Below are positions 1 to 8,487 of a DNA stretch of 41,599 nt, piece after piece (the stretch's first letter is position 1; the number at the start of each line of letters is the position of its first letter). Source of the DNA: Paraglaciecola polaris LMG 21857. GTDB lineage: Bacteria > Pseudomonadota > Gammaproteobacteria > Enterobacterales > Alteromonadaceae. The DNA lies in the NCBI RefSeq assembly GCF_000315055.1, contig NZ_BAER01000129.1:1-41599 (forward strand). Reading direction: 5' to 3'. The translations under genes and the position numbers were made by a program. The notes beneath the pieces were generated by a model. The model worked only from the letters and a program-made list of their open reading frames with translations, had not been told where the DNA came from and did not search any database.

Positions 1-21
1 AAATAATATTTACAAAATTAT

Positions 22-49
22 AAAAAAGGCGCTTTTTAAGCGCCTTTTT
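22..49 (-). terminator. Rho-independent terminator of the gsp operon
   Basis: A 12-base perfect inverted repeat (AAAAAGGCGCTT, loop TTT, AAGCGCCTTTTT) lies 20 bases beyond the gspN stop codon. It is A/T-flanked on both sides, so it could also stop transcription coming from the left. It is the only strong hairpin-plus-T-run next to the operon's 3' end. Confidence 0.85.
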
Positions 50-68
50 AGTATTCGCTATACGCCAG

Positions 69-812
69 CTAAAACTTAACGGGATAGTAACCTTGTGTGT
101 CTTTCTTTCCAAAAAATTGAGCTGCTTGGTGCACTTCTGTTGGCAATGCCGGATCCGGTTTGAAGCGGCCATTAATACGAAATGCCAATGAACTGGGAAT
201 ATGAGCTACAGCACTTAGACCGAAGCTATTAGGTTCATTAATAGTCATGACAATTTCTTCGTTGTCACACTTAAGGTCCGCTTCAAAGTTGCCCAACTCT
301 ATATCTTGCTGGGTACCCTGTACCTTAGCTTTAAGCCATAAGCCTTGCCCCGTTAATGCCTGACAATGCTCAGTGTAATCCAATTCTTGTAAAGCAATTT
401 TGAATCGGCCACTGGCATTAACCGGAATGGGTAAAGGCAAGCTGCTGATCACCAGACTTGTGGGTAAAAATACTTGCACACCTTCACCTTGCAGACGACC
501 GTTGGAAATCACGACATGACCGTCGATAGAAATATCTTCCATTTCGCGAATATTACCAGCGTTGACATCCAAACTCGCGCTGCCGGTGAGTAAAGGCCAA
601 AAAGCCAGTTGCCAATTCACATCGTGAATGGGTAAGCCTTGTACCGTTACGATTGTCGCATGGCCATTCCAAATAGTGCCTGATACGCCATGAACAGTGA
701 TCTCATCAGGTAGCTGAACGCGAGAAATAACCTGCGCCGCAGGTAACTTTGCAATAAGAAAAGCGACATAAATGGTTAGGCAAACAACGCCCCATTTTAA
801 AACTGACTTCAT
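69..812 (-). CDS. gspN: Type II secretion system protein GspN
   Basis: Predicted 247-residue inner-membrane protein of the type II secretion machine. It has one N-terminal membrane segment (about residues 5-23) followed by a periplasmic beta-rich domain. Length and the position as last gene after gspM fit the GspN family (PulN/OutN/EpsN). GspN is an accessory component of the inner-membrane platform, dispensable in some species. Its ATG overlaps the gspM stop as ATGA (809-812), so translation is probably coupled. The call rests on synteny plus domain architecture, since GspN sequences diverge a lot. Confidence 0.9.
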   Translation of the reverse strand: MKSVLKWGVVCLTIYVAFLIAKLPAAQVISRVQLPDEITVHGVSGTIWNGHATIVTVQGLPIHDVNWQLAFWPLLTGSASLDVNAGNIREMEDISIDGHVVISNGRLQGEGVQVFLPTSLVISSLPLPIPVNASGRFKIALQELDYTEHCQALTGQGLWLKAKVQGTQQDIELGNFEADLKCDNEEIVMTINEPNSFGLSAVAHIPSSLAFRINGRFKPDPALPTEVHQAAQFFGKKDTQGYYPVKF

Positions 813-1288
813 GATTTACCTAATTTCAAACGACGGATTTTGATCTGCCCTGGGGCATCGGCTTCAGCGATATCTAAATCTAAAATACTGATCCCCATCT
901 CTTCGAGTGATTTAAGCCAATCTAATACATCGTTGAACGATGCTTGATCAACCCAAACTTGCAACTCATCTGCTTGTGGCTGCATACGAGCTATGGCGAT
1001 ATTATTGTTTGCAGCGGTTTGGTTTGCCGCTTGGGCAAGGGATCCATTAAAACCAGCACTTACACCTTGAGCGGCTCTGAGTTGAATGGCCCGATTAGCG
1101 TTTTTATGTACCCAGCTTAATAAAGATTGTTGCCCAGTCACCGCTTTTTGGTCTCGCTCAATAGCCTGATTAAGTGGCGACCACACTAACCAATAAAACA
1201 TGCCTACTATCACCACAACCGCTGAAATAAGGACTAAGCGTTGTTCACGTTCGGTTAGTTGACTAAATTTTTGTTTAATATTATTCAT
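809..1288 (-). CDS. gspM: Type II secretion system protein GspM
   Basis: Small bitopic inner-membrane protein (159 aa). It has a short cytoplasmic N-terminus, one membrane helix at about residues 18-37, and a periplasmic ferredoxin-like domain. In this family GspM binds GspL and helps anchor the GspE ATPase to the membrane platform. A good ribosome site (GAGGAG, 6 bases before ATG) precedes it, and only one base separates it from the gspL stop. The 3' end overlaps gspN. Size, topology and operon position all agree. Confidence 0.93.
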   Translation of the reverse strand: MNNIKQKFSQLTEREQRLVLISAVVVIVGMFYWLVWSPLNQAIERDQKAVTGQQSLLSWVHKNANRAIQLRAAQGVSAGFNGSLAQAANQTAANNNIAIARMQPQADELQVWVDQASFNDVLDWLKSLEEMGISILDLDIAEADAPGQIKIRRLKLGKS

Positions 1289-1289
1289 G

Positions 1290-2483
1290 TTAACTCCTCA
1301 CAACCAAAGAACCGTACACTAAGTCATTACGGTTATTGATGGCTCCCTGCTCCACTTCAAAACCTTGCGCTTCAGCTAAACGTTTAAATTGTTCAAGGGA
1401 TTCAAAGTTCGCTGCCATCGCTTGCATACGCAATTCTCTTCGTGCGGAGTCGAATTTAACACTGGCCGGTTTTACTTGGCTTTTGGCGAAAGCTTCGCTC
1501 AATTGATTCATCATAACCAACATGGATGAACTGCCAGCTCCCTGCTCAAGGGCTGCCATTTTACTACGCATAGTTGCGCGTACATCCCGATATGCCCCCG
1601 CACTGGGAAAGGCGCGTTGAAACTCTTCTTTTATTTGCTGAGACAAGGCAGCCTTTTCCCCGCTAAGCTGCTGTTGCAAGGCAACTTTATCAATCAAGGT
1701 GGTACATAATGCAATGCCCGCTAAAACAGCCGCAAGCCGCCACTTTCTGAAATTACCTCCTTGCTTCTTACGTGATTTAAACTCCCCTTGCAGCAAATTG
1801 AACTGCGTACTCTGTAGACCGTCCGCGAGGATTTTCATTGGCATATCGACACGCTGTTGTTGCACGGTGACATTGTTCAGATCTTGGGCGGTTAAACTAC
1901 TGTAGTTATCCAAAATTAAAGGGGTGATTAACGGCTTAGCATGATGGTTTATCGCTTGTATCAACCAGTTTTTTTCACCTTGGATACCCGCCCACTGGTC
2001 TTGGCGGATCAATAACTGCTCACCAAGCTCAAGAGCTGCCCAGCCTTCGACTGGCTCTGGCACCGCTAAAATATCCGGTAAAATGCGTTCACAATGCAAC
2101 CCCGCATCAGCCAGTTGTGACTGCCACGCTCGCAGACGTAGCTTACTGACCACAGCAACCGCTTGTTGATTGTTTTTTCGCCCACCTAGGGCAAAAAACT
2201 GAGTAGCGATATCGCCGCTAATTTCGTCTTCAAGCATGAAAGGAATGGCACTCAGCGCTTTACGTCCACCTTTCGCTGGCAAGGTAACCCACTTAAGTAA
2301 TACGTCGCTGGTGGGAACAAGCGCTATAATAAGTCGCTGACCTGCGCGATCGACTAACGATGACAGATGACCCGCATCGGGGAGCTCGCCACTGGCGATA
2401 ACATCGTCGTCTTGAGGGGAGCAGACTATCCAATGGATCACATCATCTTCATTCGAACCCAGTCTAACTATTAATTGTTCCAT
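1290..2483 (-). CDS. gspL: Type II secretion system protein GspL
   Basis: 397-residue platform protein. The N-terminal cytoplasmic part (about 1-240) corresponds to the actin-like GspL domain that binds GspE. A membrane helix follows at about 247-265, then a coiled-coil-rich stretch and a periplasmic ferredoxin-like domain at the C-terminus. It recruits the ATPase to the inner membrane and pairs with GspM. The start is fixed by an in-frame stop shortly upstream. It is the only gene of the operon preceded by a sizeable gap (79 bases after gspK). Confidence 0.94.
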   Translation of the reverse strand: MEQLIVRLGSNEDDVIHWIVCSPQDDDVIASGELPDAGHLSSLVDRAGQRLIIALVPTSDVLLKWVTLPAKGGRKALSAIPFMLEDEISGDIATQFFALGGRKNNQQAVAVVSKLRLRAWQSQLADAGLHCERILPDILAVPEPVEGWAALELGEQLLIRQDQWAGIQGEKNWLIQAINHHAKPLITPLILDNYSSLTAQDLNNVTVQQQRVDMPMKILADGLQSTQFNLLQGEFKSRKKQGGNFRKWRLAAVLAGIALCTTLIDKVALQQQLSGEKAALSQQIKEEFQRAFPSAGAYRDVRATMRSKMAALEQGAGSSSMLVMMNQLSEAFAKSQVKPASVKFDSARRELRMQAMAANFESLEQFKRLAEAQGFEVEQGAINNRNDLVYGSLVVRS

Positions 2484-2530
2484 TATGTTGGCCTACTCTG
2501 GTCATTCCACATGTGCTTTATGCCACTCAT

Positions 2531-2544
2531 ACCCATGTGTGGGT
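2531..2544. repeat. Small hairpin in the gspK-gspL gap
   Basis: ACCCA-TGTG-TGGGT forms a 5-base stem with a 4-base loop inside the 79-base gspK-gspL spacer. Read on the plus strand it is followed by a T-run at 2549-2554, so it resembles a weak antisense terminator. On the gsp strand it has no T-run. Function unknown. Confidence 0.35.
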
Positions 2545-2562
2545 TAGGTTTTTTATCATTAT

Positions 2563-3567
2563 TCATAATGTGCCAAATTCTCTGCGCAATATACTCACAT
2601 TTTGACTATCGTCCACAGCGAAAACAGTGGCCATAGAAAACGTGGCATTATTGTACGTGGTCTTAACCTGTAAAATGAAGTGTGAGGTGGTCACATCAAA
2701 CCAATCTTCCCGCTCGCTTGGCATATTCAGTGCTGTAATGGCATTATCGGCCAAAAAATCGGCTTTGGTTTTAAAGCCCTCTTTAGGACGGTTGGCGATG
2801 ACATCTTGCGCGTCAGACAAGGCTAAGCCTGTCAAAGCCGCTAATACTGGAGCGCTTTTTTCATCTACGGTATTGACGTTTATTTTTAACTGATCATTAC
2901 CTGGAATGACACAGACCTGCTTTAGCAATAAGTCTAACCACTCAATACTCACCCCATTGACCAAACGTAGCTCGGATTTATGGGCCATTAGATTATTAGC
3001 AGCAAGATACGGAAACTGACGCGATTCATACTCGCTGTCCTCAGCACCTTGTTGCAACATATTACTATCCGCGTCTAACCAATCCACTAAAGAGTCGCTA
3101 AAGGTGTCAATATCGTAAGTACTAATATCACCGTTAATATTTTCCATCAGCCGCTTAAATGCCATTTGACGCTCACTGGACCCAGAACTTGTGTCTTCGG
3201 TATTGCTACCTTGCTCGCCTGAACGCAAACTGTTCACATTGAAACAGCTTTGCATGTCAGACAATTGCGCTTCAATCCCCCCGCCATCTAGAGGATACAC
3301 AAAAGGTTCAGACCATTGCTGATCCAAATGAATGACACCATCACTGTTATCTAATAGGTACTTAATTGATTTCTGGGCATATTGCTCAGCGCCCATGGCA
3401 TACCAGTAGGCCTGATTATTATCTTTAATATTCGACGCCCGTTTTACTTGTAGCTGTAAACGGGAGCCCATTTCCGTTGCCAAGACACTGACCAATGCCA
3501 CTATCAGCAGCACAATGATTAAGGCCACGCCTTTTTGCTGTCTTATAACCTGCCCTATGCCGCTCAT
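2563..3567 (-). CDS. gspK: Type II secretion minor pseudopilin GspK
   Basis: 334-residue minor pseudopilin. It has a short basic leader ending KG, then a hydrophobic helix (VALIIVLLIVALVSVLATEM). As is typical of GspK, the usual Glu at position 5 of the mature pilin is missing. The large periplasmic domain contains the alpha-helical insertion of the family. GspK caps the pseudopilus tip together with GspI and GspJ. Its ATG overlaps the gspJ stop as ATGA (3564-3567). Processing needs a prepilin peptidase that is not encoded in this window. Confidence 0.95.
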   Translation of the reverse strand: MSGIGQVIRQQKGVALIIVLLIVALVSVLATEMGSRLQLQVKRASNIKDNNQAYWYAMGAEQYAQKSIKYLLDNSDGVIHLDQQWSEPFVYPLDGGGIEAQLSDMQSCFNVNSLRSGEQGSNTEDTSSGSSERQMAFKRLMENINGDISTYDIDTFSDSLVDWLDADSNMLQQGAEDSEYESRQFPYLAANNLMAHKSELRLVNGVSIEWLDLLLKQVCVIPGNDQLKINVNTVDEKSAPVLAALTGLALSDAQDVIANRPKEGFKTKADFLADNAITALNMPSEREDWFDVTTSHFILQVKTTYNNATFSMATVFAVDDSQNVSILRREFGTL

Positions 3568-4232
3568 GAACTGCTACCTGACAGTAAAAACTCCCGGCGG
3601 ATCACACCGAAATCTTGGCTGGTAAATTCTATCGCCACTGCTTTGGGTAATACTGCAGCACTGTAATCGTCCTGCCATGCAGAATCGCCTTCTTCTTCCT
3701 CATCCGCAGGAATAAAATACACTTTGAAGTCATCGATGTTTTCCAACAGTATTTTAACCTTGGGCTCATATCCAATCACGTTGTCTACGTAGTTGCCGTA
3801 AAGACGTTGCAATTGACGCTCTTGCACACGATAACCAACGCCTTGCAAGGTACTGCGTGGTAGGCGCAGCTGAGGGTTATGCCAACCCCCATGCACAAAT
3901 GCGAGCCCATCGTGGTTGCTATCGAGCACCCCATCGCCACCTAGCATCACTCGCTCACTCACTTCACCTTCCACTCGCACAGGCCTTGCGACAGCTTGTA
4001 ATACATCTCGCTCGATGGTTAACATGGCTCGCTGTAACGTTTGCAGCTTGTCGAACCGCTCATTAGATAGCTCATCACTATCGATGACGCTGGTAAGCAC
4101 GCCCGTACTGGCAATACCAATAAGGGTAAATATCGCCATCGCAATCAAAATTTCCAGCAGAGTAAAACCAGCGACAGCCTTTGAAACAGTGGGGAATTGG
4201 GTAGCGTTTTTTCGCGTGCAGTGGCTATACAT
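3564..4232 (-). CDS. gspJ: Type II secretion minor pseudopilin GspJ
   Basis: Minor pseudopilin of about 222 residues, with a prepilin cleavage signal AVAG^FTLLEILIAMAIF including Glu5. GspJ sits in the GspI-J-K tip complex of the pseudopilus. I prefer the ATG at 4232 to the longer open frame reaching 4292. It starts 5 bases before the gspI stop, the normal overlap for this operon, and avoids an implausible 41-residue leader. Even so the leader (about 22 residues) is longer than usual for the family. Confidence 0.92.
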   Translation of the reverse strand: MYSHCTRKNATQFPTVSKAVAGFTLLEILIAMAIFTLIGIASTGVLTSVIDSDELSNERFDKLQTLQRAMLTIERDVLQAVARPVRVEGEVSERVMLGGDGVLDSNHDGLAFVHGGWHNPQLRLPRSTLQGVGYRVQERQLQRLYGNYVDNVIGYEPKVKILLENIDDFKVYFIPADEEEEGDSAWQDDYSAAVLPKAVAIEFTSQDFGVIRREFLLSGSSS

Positions 4233-4614
4233 CGCTATCTCGCTTAGCCACAAAAGTTGATACAGACGTGATGGGCGCAGAAAACTTTTCATCTAAAGCG
4301 ACGCTGACTTCTACTGACAATAACTCTTTGTCATTGGTTTTTGTCACTTTCTGCTGCCAATACCAGGTACGGTCGGACATTTCTTGCTCACCTTTGGCAT
4401 TGTTCTTGGGCGGCCATTTACTAGATAACTGTAATTCCGTTAGACGATTGTTCGCCACCCATGTCGCATAGGTAATTTCTTCTATCTGGCCGATACTGCC
4501 AAGATGATCACTGGCGGCTTTCATGATGGCGGTAGCGGTCATAGCAAAGATAACCAACGCAACCATCACCTCGAGTAAAGTCATGCCTTGGTGCTGCCTA
4601 GCATGTCGACTCAT
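4225..4614 (-). CDS. gspI: Type II secretion minor pseudopilin GspI
   Basis: 129-residue minor pseudopilin with a short leader (MSRHARQHQG) cut before MTLLEVMVALVIFAMT, then a small globular domain. GspI is the core of the tip complex with GspJ and GspK. The length is normal for the family. It overlaps gspH by ATGA (4611-4614) and gspJ by 8 bases, suggesting coupled translation through this part of the operon. Confidence 0.95.
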   Translation of the reverse strand: MSRHARQHQGMTLLEVMVALVIFAMTATAIMKAASDHLGSIGQIEEITYATWVANNRLTELQLSSKWPPKNNAKGEQEMSDRTWYWQQKVTKTNDKELLSVEVSVALDEKFSAPITSVSTFVAKRDSDV

Positions 4615-5255
4615 AAACGATCCAGCGGCCCATCGACCGTTACCGGTAATGAATCTTGCACATTCAATCGAAAATAACTGGGAGATTCGGATGAAAATCC
4701 AGGCTCAAATGCAAACGCCAAAGAGAAAGGAGTGATATCGCCGCTAGACAATAAAAACACTTGGGGCGGGGGCAATTTCTTGTCATCGTCGTCGCCTATG
4801 CTGACGCTCTCGTCACTGATCGAGAGCTCGGCATCAATAGATGACTCGTTGAACAAACTATCATCTGTGTCCCAAGGTAAATCATTTAGCTCTAACTCAA
4901 AGGTAAACTCTTCGGGCAAGGTGTAGGCTTCAAACGTTTTGTCACCAGAGATGAGTTGCCAATTTTGTTCTTCATCGAGGCGCATAAAGCTGTATTGATT
5001 TTTATCACTGTCTATGCGCAATCCTAACTGCTGCTGGTTCAAGACCGCATAATCAGATGCCATACTAAACACCACTTGAAAACGCTGCACTTGCTTTTTA
5101 AGTCTGTCTTGGCCACTTTGCCCACTAATGTTGAACACCACAGTGCCTGCGAGCAGCCCCATGATAACCAGCACCAACATCACTTCGAGTAATGTGAAAC
5201 CTCGCGATTTTTTGAACATAGCGCCAAACTGGCTAAAACAGGCAGACTGCGGCAC
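4611..5255 (-). CDS. gspH: Type II secretion minor pseudopilin GspH
   Basis: Minor pseudopilin with the cleavage site SRG^FTLLEVMLVLVIMG, followed by an acidic domain. GspH links the major pseudopilin shaft to the tip complex. The start is uncertain. The frame opens with GTG at 5255, 7 bases after gspG, giving a leader of about 19 residues. An internal ATG at 5219 (MFKKSRG) would give the short leader typical of this family, but has no clear ribosome site. The mature protein is the same either way. Confidence 0.92.
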   Translation of the reverse strand: MPQSACFSQFGAMFKKSRGFTLLEVMLVLVIMGLLAGTVVFNISGQSGQDRLKKQVQRFQVVFSMASDYAVLNQQQLGLRIDSDKNQYSFMRLDEEQNWQLISGDKTFEAYTLPEEFTFELELNDLPWDTDDSLFNESSIDAELSISDESVSIGDDDDKKLPPPQVFLLSSGDITPFSLAFAFEPGFSSESPSYFRLNVQDSLPVTVDGPLDRL

Positions 5256-5262
5256 TGGCCGA

Positions 5263-5703
5263 CTAACCTAAGTAGTCGTTAAGATTCCAATTACCAATAT
5301 CGTCATCTGTGCCCGCTTCGCCGTCAGGGCCGTTAGAAAATATATCAATGACTCCCACTTCACCTGGACTCAACAACTGATAAGAATTCCCCCAAGGATC
5401 GTCAGGTAAACGTTTTATAAAGCCGCCTTCCTGATAATTACGCGGGATAGGGTCGATCGTCGGGATTGTCACCAAGGCATCTAACCCTTGTTCACTGGTA
5501 GGGAATACATTATTCCGCAGCTTGTACATTTCAAGCGCGCTTTCGAGCTGTTGAATATCCACGGCGGCCTTTTTCAATTGCGCCTGTTCCTGATTGCCTA
5601 GTATAGATGGGGCAATCATCGAGGCCATAATGCCAATGATCAGTAATACCACCATGACTTCAATTAAGCTAAAGCCGCGCTGTGTGCGTTGTAACGTTTT
5701 CAT
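5263..5703 (-). CDS. gspG: Type II secretion major pseudopilin GspG
   Basis: 146-residue major pseudopilin that forms the periplasmic pseudopilus shaft. The leader ends RG and is cut before FSLIEVMVVLLIIGIMAS, with Glu5 present. Conserved family features follow: FPTSEQGLDAL, LPDDPWGN, and the C-terminal Asp-rich loop DGEAGTDDDIGNW, which binds calcium in characterised homologues. The length matches GspG closely. Its ATG shares one base with the gspF stop (TAATG). Confidence 0.98.
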   Translation of the reverse strand: MKTLQRTQRGFSLIEVMVVLLIIGIMASMIAPSILGNQEQAQLKKAAVDIQQLESALEMYKLRNNVFPTSEQGLDALVTIPTIDPIPRNYQEGGFIKRLPDDPWGNSYQLLSPGEVGVIDIFSNGPDGEAGTDDDIGNWNLNDYLG

Positions 5704-6923
5704 TAAAGATTCACCATATTGTTTAAAGCTAAAATAGGTTGCAGGATCGCCATTACGATAAACAGCACAATCCCTGCCATAGAGACAATCAAAAGTGGCT
5801 CAAACACTTTGAGTGACACACCAACCAAAGACTCAAATTCTCTGTCTTGGTTATCCGCTGCGCGCCCCAACATTTGCGTTAACTCACCACTGCGCTCACC
5901 GGAAGCAATCATATGCATCATCATAGGCGGGAACATCTTGGTGCGTTCAAGAGCTGCGCGCAGACTCGAGCCTTCTTTCACGTTAACCGATGCCCCTTTG
6001 ACCTCATCACGAATGTACAAGTTCGCCAGCACATCACTAGAAATTTTCATGCTCTCAAGCAAAGGCACCGAACTGGAGGTTAAAATACTTAACGTGCGGG
6101 CAAAACGTGCGGTATTAAGGCCTTTCGAAACCTTGCCCAGCAGGGGTAAACCAAGAATAAAATGGTGATAGCGTTTTTTCATCACGGGTTGCTGCAATAC
6201 CCGACTGACAATCACTGCCACAATGGCCAGAAAAACAATGAGTAGCAAACCATAGTTTTGCATCCACTCACTGACACTGATCAGCACTTTGGTGATAGTC
6301 GGTAGGTCCTGACCCATATGATCAAACTGACCGACAATTTTTGGTACCACCACAGTGAGCAATAAAATAACGATGCCCATAGCAAAGAACATCATCAGCA
6401 TGGGGTACACCATAGCTTGCGTGATCTGACTGCGGGTTTGCTGGCGCTTTTCGGTGTAATCAGCCAAGCGATTGAGCACAGTATCCAAGTGTCCCGACTT
6501 TTCACCTGCGGCCACCATAGCGCGGAAGAGCTCATCAAATACATGGGGGAATTCAGCCATAGCGTCTGCTAAATTGTAACCTTCGACGACTTTGCTGCGC
6601 ACCGCCATCATCATATTTTTTTGCCGTGGCTTTTCAGACTGTTGCGCCACGGCCATCAAGGCTTCTTCAATCGGCAGGGATGACTCAACTAAGGTAGCTA
6701 ATTGCCGAGTAAGCAGTGCCAGATCCGATGCGGAAATTTTCGCCTTAAACAACGAAAATTGATTCGCCGACTTGCGCTCTTTTTCAGCGACTTGTTCGAC
6801 TTCCAGTGGAATAAGTTGCTGTTCACGCAATTGCTGGCGTATCTGGCGAGCATTATCGCCCTCCAATACGCCGCTCTTATTTTTACCGTTTTTATCAATC
6901 GCTTTAAATGCAAAGGCTGCCAT
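5703..6923 (-). CDS. gspF: Type II secretion inner-membrane platform protein GspF
   Basis: 406-residue polytopic protein made of two repeated T2SSF domains (about 70-190 and 270-395). Membrane helices lie near 170-195, 220-240 and 375-398. GspF is the integral-membrane core that couples the GspE ATPase to pseudopilus assembly. The characteristic MVAAGEKSG and MIASGERSG repeats mark the two domains. One base separates it from gspE. Length and motifs are canonical. Confidence 0.98.
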   Translation of the reverse strand: MAAFAFKAIDKNGKNKSGVLEGDNARQIRQQLREQQLIPLEVEQVAEKERKSANQFSLFKAKISASDLALLTRQLATLVESSLPIEEALMAVAQQSEKPRQKNMMMAVRSKVVEGYNLADAMAEFPHVFDELFRAMVAAGEKSGHLDTVLNRLADYTEKRQQTRSQITQAMVYPMLMMFFAMGIVILLLTVVVPKIVGQFDHMGQDLPTITKVLISVSEWMQNYGLLLIVFLAIVAVIVSRVLQQPVMKKRYHHFILGLPLLGKVSKGLNTARFARTLSILTSSSVPLLESMKISSDVLANLYIRDEVKGASVNVKEGSSLRAALERTKMFPPMMMHMIASGERSGELTQMLGRAADNQDREFESLVGVSLKVFEPLLIVSMAGIVLFIVMAILQPILALNNMVNL

Positions 6924-6924
6924 T

Positions 6925-8487
6925 CTAGTCTTCTCGCGTCACGCGCAGTACTTCTTCTAAGGAAGTGATCCCCCTGAGCACCCGGCGACAACCATCGTCA
7001 CGAATACTTGGCGTATTCTGACGTATATATTTTTCAATGGCTTGCTCGCCATGACCATTGTGGATCAGCTCACGAATGCCTTCATCGACAATCAGTAGCT
7101 CATGTATTCCCGTTCGACCGCGATATCCAGTGTGATTACAAGCCGCACAGCCTTTAGGACGACACACTTGATGCTCTGATTCACTACCAATGGCGATCCC
7201 AAGGATCGTGCATTCTTGCGCACTAGGCTGGTAGCTGATTTTACATTCAGGGCACAAGGTACGCACCAAACGCTGTGATAATACAGCTAACAAGCTTGAC
7301 GACAATAAGAAGGGCTCAATACCCATGTCTTCTAAGCGGGTAATCGCACCAGCTGCCGTGTTAGTGTGCAGAGTCGACATAACCAAGTGACCGGTTAAAC
7401 TGGCCTGAACACCAATTTGCGCCGTTTCTAAATCGCGAATTTCTCCTACCATCACCACATCGGGATCTTGACGCAGTATGGCACGCAGTCCCCTAGCAAA
7501 GGTCATATCCACCTTTGGGTTGACTTGCGTTTGACCAATACCCTGCAAGTCAAATTCGATTGGGTCTTCGACGGTCAGAATATTACGATCTTTGGAGTTA
7601 ATTTCACTCAAGCCCGCATATAGCGTGGTTGATTTACCAGAGCCTGTGGGGCCTGTTACTAAAATAATGCCGTGGGGTTTACGAATAAGTTCAGAAAAGT
7701 GCCCGCGATTAGCCTTGGTCATGCCTAAATCTTGCAGATTCAAGCGAACATTATTTTTATCTAGCAGTCGCAATACCACTCGTTCGCCATGACTCGATGG
7801 CATAGTCGATACACGCACATCGACCGCTCGCCCGGCAATACGCAAAGTAATACGGCCATCCTGTGGAACACGCTTCTCAGCAATGTCCATTTTCGACATA
7901 ACTTTTATCCGCGACACCAACATAGAGGCCATCTTACGATTAGGACGCAAGATTTCCCGCAACACGCCATCAACCCTGAAACGTACCAATAATTGGGTTT
8001 CAAAGGTTTCAATATGAATATCTGATGCACCTTCTTTGATCGCTTCACCTAACATGGCATTGATCAATTTAATAATGGGCGCATCATCTTCGCTCTCAAG
8101 CAGATCCTCAGTATCCGGCAGCTCTTCAGCTAGGGCGAATAAATCACTCTCGTTACCGATATCTTCCATTAACTGTTTTGCCGCTGACGAGTCCCGTTGG
8201 AACGCACTGGTCAGTAATTTCTCGAACTGACCGCCTTCTATTTCGCGTAATTGAAAAGGCTGGCCTAAAAAGCGTCGTACTTCAGCAAAAATCGCAAAGT
8301 CAGTTTCATCGGTGTGATAAAGCAAAGCTGGGCTTTCTGCTGTTTCTAGCAAAACCTTATGGCGCTTAGCAAAGCTAAATGCTAATTGCTTGTGCTCGGC
8401 CTCATCGATAGGCGCATCAACATCAGTTCCTGCAGCGACTAATGCCTGCTCTTCAGCGTCCACACTGCTAATTGATTCTGAACTCAT
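6925..8487 (-). CDS. gspE: Type II secretion ATPase GspE
   Basis: 520-residue cytoplasmic hexameric ATPase that powers pseudopilus extension. Visible motifs are Walker A GPTGSGKS at 279-286, the Asp box near 300-312, the Walker B region [10 protein letters not shown] near 343-352, a His box ([12 protein letters not shown], 365-376), and the tetracysteine zinc site CPEC (412-415) plus CAAC (447-450) typical of GspE. The N-terminal domain that docks to GspL covers about residues 1-130. The start codon overlaps the gspD stop by one base. Confidence 0.98.
   Translation of the reverse strand: MSSESISSVDAEEQALVAAGTDVDAPIDEAEHKQLAFSFAKRHKVLLETAESPALLYHTDETDFAIFAEVRRFLGQPFQLREIEGGQFEKLLTSAFQRDSSAAKQLMEDIGNESDLFALAEELPDTEDLLESEDDAPIIKLINAMLGEAIKEGASDIHIETFETQLLVRFRVDGVLREILRPNRKMASMLVSRIKVMSKMDIAEKRVPQDGRITLRIAGRAVDVRVSTMPSSHGERVVLRLLDKNNVRLNLQDLGMTKANRGHFSELIRKPHGIILVTGPTGSGKSTTLYAGLSEINSKDRNILTVEDPIEFDLQGIGQTQVNPKVDMTFARGLRAILRQDPDVVMVGEIRDLETAQIGVQASLTGHLVMSTLHTNTAAGAITRLEDMGIEPFLLSSSLLAVLSQRLVRTLCPECKISYQPSAQECTILGIAIGSESEHQVCRPKGCAACNHTGYRGRTGIHELLIVDEGIRELIHNGHGEQAIEKYIRQNTPSIRDDGCRRVLRGITSLEEVLRVTRED

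Noticed and set aside
5719-6168. 149-codon plus-strand frame opposite gspF
   Set aside because: Shadow of the strongly conserved gspF coding strand.
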